DNA of 29,963 nt, taken from the IMG/VR virus record IMGVR_UViG_3300044612_001539, positions 1 through 29,963 of that record; one strand, given 5' to 3'. A program made the translations under genes and the position numbers. The notes below the pieces were generated by a model, which was not told where the DNA came from, searched no databases, and was given only the letters and a program-made list of their open reading frames with translations. Position 1 is the first letter of the stretch, and each line of letters starts with the position of its first letter. This DNA is from a virus. Positions 25,174 to 29,963 of the stretch are shown here, one piece after another.

Positions 25174-25857
25174 TTATTCAGTTATTCCAGCTCCAGGAGT
25201 TGTTCCTGTAGTAATTCTATTCACTGTTAAGCTAATGGATACTCTACCTCCGGTTTCGTTTCCTACTATTGCTAACGTAGCCTTTCTTTGATTTAGCGTA
25301 GAACCCTTTGCTTTTAAAGTGAATCCTAATCCAGTTACGCTTATAGCTTGTGCAGCTTCCGTATCTGTAATAGTTCTAGGCGTTGAAGGAGCTACGTCTT
25401 GACCATTATTTTGTGCCGGAGTTCTAGTTACACCAACAAAGGAAGCAACATCGCTATCAGATAAAGTTGCGGTATATCCAAAAGTAGTATTTCCGCCTTC
25501 AAAATTTATAGTTCTTGGAGATATTGTTATTTCTTCTCCGTTTGTTAGAGTCACTGCTGTTTGACCTACAGATATAATTGGTATTCTAACCGTTCTCTTA
25601 GGTAATGTAACCAATTTATACTTCATCATTTGAGTTTCATCCACTACAGCTTCTGTTAATGGCATGTTCTCTAAAGTAATTCCATAATATGCCGTACCTA
25701 GTGGATGATCTGTATTCCATAATGAATAATCAATTTCATCATCGGCTAATGCAAAATGTGTAATTTGGAATTCATTTCTTCCTCGTGCAAGTAATTCCCG
25801 TCCTCTGCGGGTTAAAATAGCATCTACTGTTATTTGGTTATTGTTTAGGTATCCCAT
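25174..25857 (-). CDS. Tail/baseplate-type structural protein
   Basis: 227 residues. The first ~105 residues (MGYLNNNQITVDAILTRRGR, then ELLARG, FQITHFALADDEIDY and LWNTDHP) are a recognisable opening of phage structural proteins that occur next to large tail proteins in T4-like marine phages; I assign it from pattern memory. Residues ~120-227 are Thr/Gly-rich beta with an Ig-like look (TINFEGGNTTFGYTATLSD, then GRVSISLTVNRITTG). No catalytic residues are evident. It follows the giant tail protein after 39 bases and precedes the 365-residue protein. Likely a baseplate or fibre-connector component. Confidence 0.78.
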   Translation of the reverse strand: MGYLNNNQITVDAILTRRGRELLARGRNEFQITHFALADDEIDYSLWNTDHPLGTAYYGITLENMPLTEAVVDETQMMKYKLVTLPKRTVRIPIISVGQTAVTLTNGEEITISPRTINFEGGNTTFGYTATLSDSDVASFVGVTRTPAQNNGQDVAPSTPRTITDTEAAQAISVTGLGFTLKAKGSTLNQRKATLAIVGNETGGRVSISLTVNRITTGTTPGAGITE

Positions 25858-25896
25858 TTTGTTTGTTTTATAATAAATACTTTGAAATATAATATT

Positions 25897-28800
25897 TTAC
25901 ACTATTATTTGATTTGCGCTAACCTCTCTGTATTCTACAACAGGTCCGCCGTCAATAGTGTCCGTTGTATCCACATTAAAATCTAATCCGGTTAATTTAC
26001 AACCAGTGAATCTAAGTCTATTAGGTACAGAGTCTTCAACGTATTGGTAGTTAGTAGGAACTAGAGAAGATGAATAGTAATTTTTTGTGTTTATCAATGT
26101 CGCCAGGTTTAAATTTTTTTGATATTGTGAAGAATAATTTACGGCGGTGCTAGATGAGTAATGATATACTACTTTTTTATATGCTAAATTAGTTTTTTCA
26201 GATTCTATAATAGATTGAGTAACATACAATTTATTCCTATAAATATTTCCAGCATCATTTATTACATATTCATTCTTATATAAATATTCTTTTAGTTGCA
26301 ATTTAGTTAGTGTAGAATTAAAATTATGGAAACTAGATGACAAAACATAACTATATGCATTGTTGTCATTGTAAAAATTATTGATATTGAAATTAGTAAC
26401 TTTACCCACTATATTTTCTATCTTATAACATGATGAATCCAATTTAAAATCATTTGAAATTACATTTGTGTTTCCATCATAAAAATTAATCTTTCTTCTA
26501 TTTAATATTCTATCTTTGTATGTTCCATTTCTTTTAAATCTATAAGCAATGTTTTCTTCTGTAGATCCGCTAACATGCAACACATTTCCTATAAACGATA
26601 AATGCCTGTTTAAAGTTGCGTATGTTTCAATTAAATTCCTTTCATCATCAAAATAGTATAATGATTCCATGTTTGAATTAATGTCATTTTCATCATTTAC
26701 TCCATTTGTATTATATAAACTAATAATTCCTTTTACATGTTCTAATGTTCCTATGTTTGATATGTTAGAGATGTTATTTAGATGTAAAGATGAATTTTGT
26801 GAATCTATATTGAATACATCATTATCTGGATTTATTGTTGATTGTATTTCTTCTAATTTTCCATTTTCTGATATAGAGTACATGTATCTCATATCTCTAT
26901 TCATTTCTATGGTGTCCATTAGATTTTCATATTTATATAAGTATGTTTCCCCGCCGAATTCATATAATTTTCCACTTTGATTAACTTTATGAGAATCTAA
27001 ATCTGAAAATAGTAAAGAGTATCCATCATAATAATCTAAAGTGGATGTTATTTTTTCATGCTTAAAATCGGGAGTTACAGTTACAGGCAATTCTGATTTA
27101 TATTTCCTGTACTCTAATTCCACATCAGGAGGCATGTCTGTACTTGTGCTATATTTTATTTGTTCAAAATCAGGTAATAGATTAAAATCTAAGGATGCTG
27201 TATATTTTTTATGTGATATTTCTACCGGAGGTGCGTAGCTTATAGAACCTGTATACAAGATATATTCTCCAACTTGACTATCAGTTTTTATGATTGTTTT
27301 TTCGTATTGCGGATTAGTCATAGAAGGGTTTTTTCTTGCGACTTTAGCCCTTTCTAATATATTTTCCTCTAATAAAATACCTGCAATAAGATTTGCTCTA
27401 GCTGGGACTAATTGCTTTATCTGCTCGAATATAGAATAATCATACAGTGAAAATATTTCTATGTATTTGTTGTAATTGTTTCTATTTTTATACTTCTTCC
27501 AATAATTTTCTCTGTTTATTCTAAGGTTATTGTATTCATCTCTATACAAATCAGAAGGGTCTCCAATTAAATTATCTAAATCTATACCTCCATATTGATT
27601 TGATATATCTCTATTTACTTGATCCGTTGGGCTAAATACTACGGCTAACTTATTTGAATCAACAGGGTCTGTATCAAAGGTGTTTATCTGTACTCTTTTT
27701 TCCGGGGATAATTGATTAGTATAAAACGATTCTTCTATCCGTATCTTGTCGCTTTTTATGACACTTGCTCCTATGGAAGGTGAGTAGCTGTAATAAATTT
27801 CTGAGTATGGTTTATATTGATTTTCTTGAGACCCTGAGAATCCAATAAAACTAGCGGTGGTATATTGTGATTTTATTCTATTAGGGTGACTAGAAGATAC
27901 AAATCTATAGGTAGAATGGTCGTATCTAAGAGCATCTACACCCATTGGATAGAATCTATTTAGCGTATCAAAGGATGATGTGTAAGAAGAACCATGGTAA
28001 GCTGCCGGGTTTAATGTATGTTCTTCAAATACTTTTTCTGAATAGATATCACTGTAGTCCTTGTATGCTTGTAGAAATCCTTTATACCTACTCGAGTTTA
28101 CTCCTGCGTATTGACTGCCTGTAGAACCTCCTAATATAATGTTGTGTGGCGTAGATAAAGAGCTAGTAGAACCCCAAGAAAATGCTATATCAGAAGATGC
28201 AGTAACAATCATGGAACCAGAAAAACTAATCCAATTTTCAAAATTACCGCTAGATTTTTTCCATTCAATGTGTATAGAACCTGTTTTTTTAGTATCTGTT
28301 ATATTTCTATCTGTATATATCCTAACATTCCAAGCGTCTCCGTCAAAAAATGGATAATATTGAGATTGTATTGTTTTTATAGAGAAAGAAGATGTAGAAT
28401 TAGATGTACTTTGCGCGTTCTTGTATCTTAAAAAGCCGTAAGCGTAACTTCCACTCCTAGATGAAGTAGAAAAAGCTCTATAACTTACCAATTCTAAATT
28501 ACTATATACTTTATCACTATTTTTAGAATCCTCTATAGACCATAAACTCATACTAAGACTAGATGAATTTAATGTATTAAATCTAAATTCTGAAACTCTA
28601 GGGGCAGATACTTCATTTTCATTAGGGGATATAGATTGTCCCCACGGAATTTTAACAAATTGATTTCCGTCAAATTTTAACAAATACTGATATCTATAAC
28701 TTTTATGCGTAGGATTATATTTAGGAGGTCTAGCGCCACCATATTCCTTGATACTAATTAATGTCTGGGGAATACCATATATAGATAATAATGATTTTAG

Positions 28801-29963
28801 ACTTCGTTCCGTGCCTTTTGTTTTTAGGAGAGTAGGTATGTTGTTTACTACTCTTCTCCAAATTTGATGTGTTAAGTATTCATGCGCTTGAGAAGCTAAA
28901 GTTCCTGTCTCTAAAAAACTTCCTGTATTATCCGTGCCTAATTTATATAACCAGAGATTACTAAGTTGATACCCATTATTTACCTCCCAACCTAAAGATT
29001 TAGCATAAGTCTTTAAAAGTTCATTAGGGATGCCTCTTTTAGGGTGTTCGTCTCTTCTGTGAATAGAAGTTAATTCTTTGGTGAAAGCATACAAATTATC
29101 AAAATGCTGACCAATCATATCAAGAAAAACAAAGTATTCCGAGTTGTCCGAGTCATTAACAATGTGACCTGGAGTTGCTTCATATAATGTGTTGTAATTT
29201 GTACTATCAAACTTTCTAGCTTTCGACAAAGATGATGAATACCAATAATTGTATGCAGAAGATGTTATATGATAATTGTAATATTTATTTTGAGCTATAT
29301 ACTTTGGCGCCGGAGTAATACTACCTGTTATGTCGTAGGAAAAAATACTTCCTGAAGAATAATATAGATAATTCTCAAATTCATCGAAACTATTCTTAAC
29401 TTGATAAGATCTTTTTACTATTTTGTTATGGTCCGCAATACCAAAATTACTCCCTGAAGAATTGCTTGATTTTATTGCATTACTTTGACTATTGTAAAAT
29501 TCAATTAGTTGTAGTTTATAATTATAGTTTTTTAATCTTTCTTGTGCCGATCCGTAAAATACAAAATTAGAAAACGTAGAGTAATCTATATTTAAAGGAA
29601 CAGAAGCTGATGAAGATATAACTCTATTTATAATTGTATTAGCTGTCTCATAATTTGAATCTAGTAAAGTATCCCAATAATGATAAATGTCCTCGTCTTT
29701 AGAAGGAAGTAAACTATTCCATGTGCTATAATTAGTGGATTCACCAGTTGGAATATTTACAGAATAGTTAGGTGTTAAAGTTCTAGGCTCACTAACTATT
29801 TCAGGAGAAGTTACAGTGAATGAATCAAAATAATCTTCGGCTACTTTATAGCAAATGTGTAATAAATTTCCTGTTTTTAGATTTTCTATAGGCCTTAACA
29901 ATTTAACGTAAATAACATACTCATTATCACAATCAACTTTTATGTTTATAATTGAGTAAATTT
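25897..29963 (-). CDS. Giant tail/baseplate protein with LamG-like region (5' end beyond window)
   Basis: The reading frame stays open to the right edge: residues such as KVDCDNEYVIYVK precede the TTG at 29901, so that TTG is not needed as a start and the N-terminus lies outside. Numbering from 29901, ~250-300 holds FLDMIGQHFDNLYAFTKEL and HPKRGIPNELLKTYAKSLGW. ~340-390 holds IWRRVVNNIPTLLKTKGTER, then SLLSIYGIP and IKEYGG, a hallmark of phage baseplate proteins related to the P2 gpI group. ~405-650 is LamG-like (LLKFDGNQFVKIPWG, DAWNVRIYT, NIILGGS, GFLQAYKDYSDIYS). Around 860, VPARANLIAGILLEENILER is also typical of these proteins. The last ~350 residues are Asn/Tyr-rich and unassigned. Over 1350 residues are visible. 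Likely a baseplate wedge-to-fibre component. Confidence 0.85.
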   Translation of the reverse strand, partial: IYSIINIKVDCDNEYVIYVKLLRPIENLKTGNLLHICYKVAEDYFDSFTVTSPEIVSEPRTLTPNYSVNIPTGESTNYSTWNSLLPSKDEDIYHYWDTLLDSNYETANTIINRVISSSASVPLNIDYSTFSNFVFYGSAQERLKNYNYKLQLIEFYNSQSNAIKSSNSSGSNFGIADHNKIVKRSYQVKNSFDEFENYLYYSSGSIFSYDITGSITPAPKYIAQNKYYNYHITSSAYNYWYSSSLSKARKFDSTNYNTLYEATPGHIVNDSDNSEYFVFLDMIGQHFDNLYAFTKELTSIHRRDEHPKRGIPNELLKTYAKSLGWEVNNGYQLSNLWLYKLGTDNTGSFLETGTLASQAHEYLTHQIWRRVVNNIPTLLKTKGTERSLKSLLSIYGIPQTLISIKEYGGARPPKYNPTHKSYRYQYLLKFDGNQFVKIPWGQSISPNENEVSAPRVSEFRFNTLNSSSLSMSLWSIEDSKNSDKVYSNLELVSYRAFSTSSRSGSYAYGFLRYKNAQSTSNSTSSFSIKTIQSQYYPFFDGDAWNVRIYTDRNITDTKKTGSIHIEWKKSSGNFENWISFSGSMIVTASSDIAFSWGSTSSLSTPHNIILGGSTGSQYAGVNSSRYKGFLQAYKDYSDIYSEKVFEEHTLNPAAYHGSSYTSSFDTLNRFYPMGVDALRYDHSTYRFVSSSHPNRIKSQYTTASFIGFSGSQENQYKPYSEIYYSYSPSIGASVIKSDKIRIEESFYTNQLSPEKRVQINTFDTDPVDSNKLAVVFSPTDQVNRDISNQYGGIDLDNLIGDPSDLYRDEYNNLRINRENYWKKYKNRNNYNKYIEIFSLYDYSIFEQIKQLVPARANLIAGILLEENILERAKVARKNPSMTNPQYEKTIIKTDSQVGEYILYTGSISYAPPVEISHKKYTASLDFNLLPDFEQIKYSTSTDMPPDVELEYRKYKSELPVTVTPDFKHEKITSTLDYYDGYSLLFSDLDSHKVNQSGKLYEFGGETYLYKYENLMDTIEMNRDMRYMYSISENGKLEEIQSTINPDNDVFNIDSQNSSLHLNNISNISNIGTLEHVKGIISLYNTNGVNDENDINSNMESLYYFDDERNLIETYATLNRHLSFIGNVLHVSGSTEENIAYRFKRNGTYKDRILNRRKINFYDGNTNVISNDFKLDSSCYKIENIVGKVTNFNINNFYNDNNAYSYVLSSSFHNFNSTLTKLQLKEYLYKNEYVINDAGNIYRNKLYVTQSIIESEKTNLAYKKVVYHYSSSTAVNYSSQYQKNLNLATLINTKNYYSSSLVPTNYQYVEDSVPNRLRFTGCKLTGLDFNVDTTDTIDGGPVVEYREVSANQIIV

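Noticed and set aside
25885-25897. Palindrome aaatat-a-atattt at the end of the giant tail gene
   Set aside because: A one-base spacer cannot form a hairpin loop, all pairs are A/T, and no T-run follows; not a supportable terminator.
26669-26980. 103-codon plus-strand frame
   Set aside because: Antisense to the continuous giant tail gene; no motif or leader.
29899-29901. TTG 29901 as the start of the giant tail protein
   Set aside because: The frame is open through the window edge with plausible coding sequence before it, so the true start is outside.

Overview
This window is a late-gene segment of a T4-like (gp23-type) tailed-phage genome. Every convincing gene lies on the minus strand, so transcription runs from the right end to the left. 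Genes are packed almost without gaps, often with TAATG, ATGA or GTGA overlaps. The DNA is AT-rich except where glycine/proline-rich fibre genes force GC. Only one of about fourteen starts I checked has a convincing Shine-Dalgarno sequence (AGGAG before the 9742 start, itself inside the upstream gene). The rest follow A/T-rich leaders. That pattern suggests a Bacteroidota (flavobacteria-like) host, which is an inference and not a proof.

Layout in order of transcription (right to left): (1) 29963-25897, a very large tail/baseplate-type protein whose N-terminus lies outside the window. (2) 25857-19176, four virion proteins. Three of them, at 25159-24062, 24027-20833 and 20831-19176, share a C-terminal module, and the first two share an entire ~350-residue domain. 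The 1064-residue member also carries six tandem two-cysteine repeats and polyproline linkers; the 551-residue member has a LamG-like domain. (3) 19174-14706, a DNA-metabolism cassette inside the structural block: a T7 endonuclease I-like resolvase, a DnaG-type primase, and one 1043-residue polypeptide that fuses Mre11/SbcD (T4 gp47) to Rad50/SbcC (T4 gp46). (4) 14702-9735, a 1655-residue collagen-like fibre with an intein-like Hint domain between its two long Gly-X-Y tracts and a C-terminal S74-type self-cleaving chaperone. (5) 9742-1, the packaging and head module: a zinc-motif protein in the small-terminase position, large terminase (gp17), portal (gp20), two uncharacterised small proteins, prohead protease (gp21), a protein with a WYL-like segment, scaffold (gp22), and the major capsid protein (gp23) truncated at the window edge.

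The head genes should act together. Portal, scaffold and gp23 form the prohead, the gp21-like protease removes scaffold and trims gp23 (a T4-like VTE|A site is visible near residue 59/60), and the terminase then fills the head. The resolvase, primase and Mre11-Rad50 fusion would handle branched DNA, priming and recombination-dependent replication before packaging. The sheath and tube genes (gp18, gp19), which lie between gp17 and gp20 in T4, are absent from that position.

The most unusual items are the collagen fibre with two predicted self-processing modules, the Mre11-Rad50 fusion, and the six-repeat cysteine-pair protein. I saw no tRNA, CRISPR array, insertion sequence or integrase.
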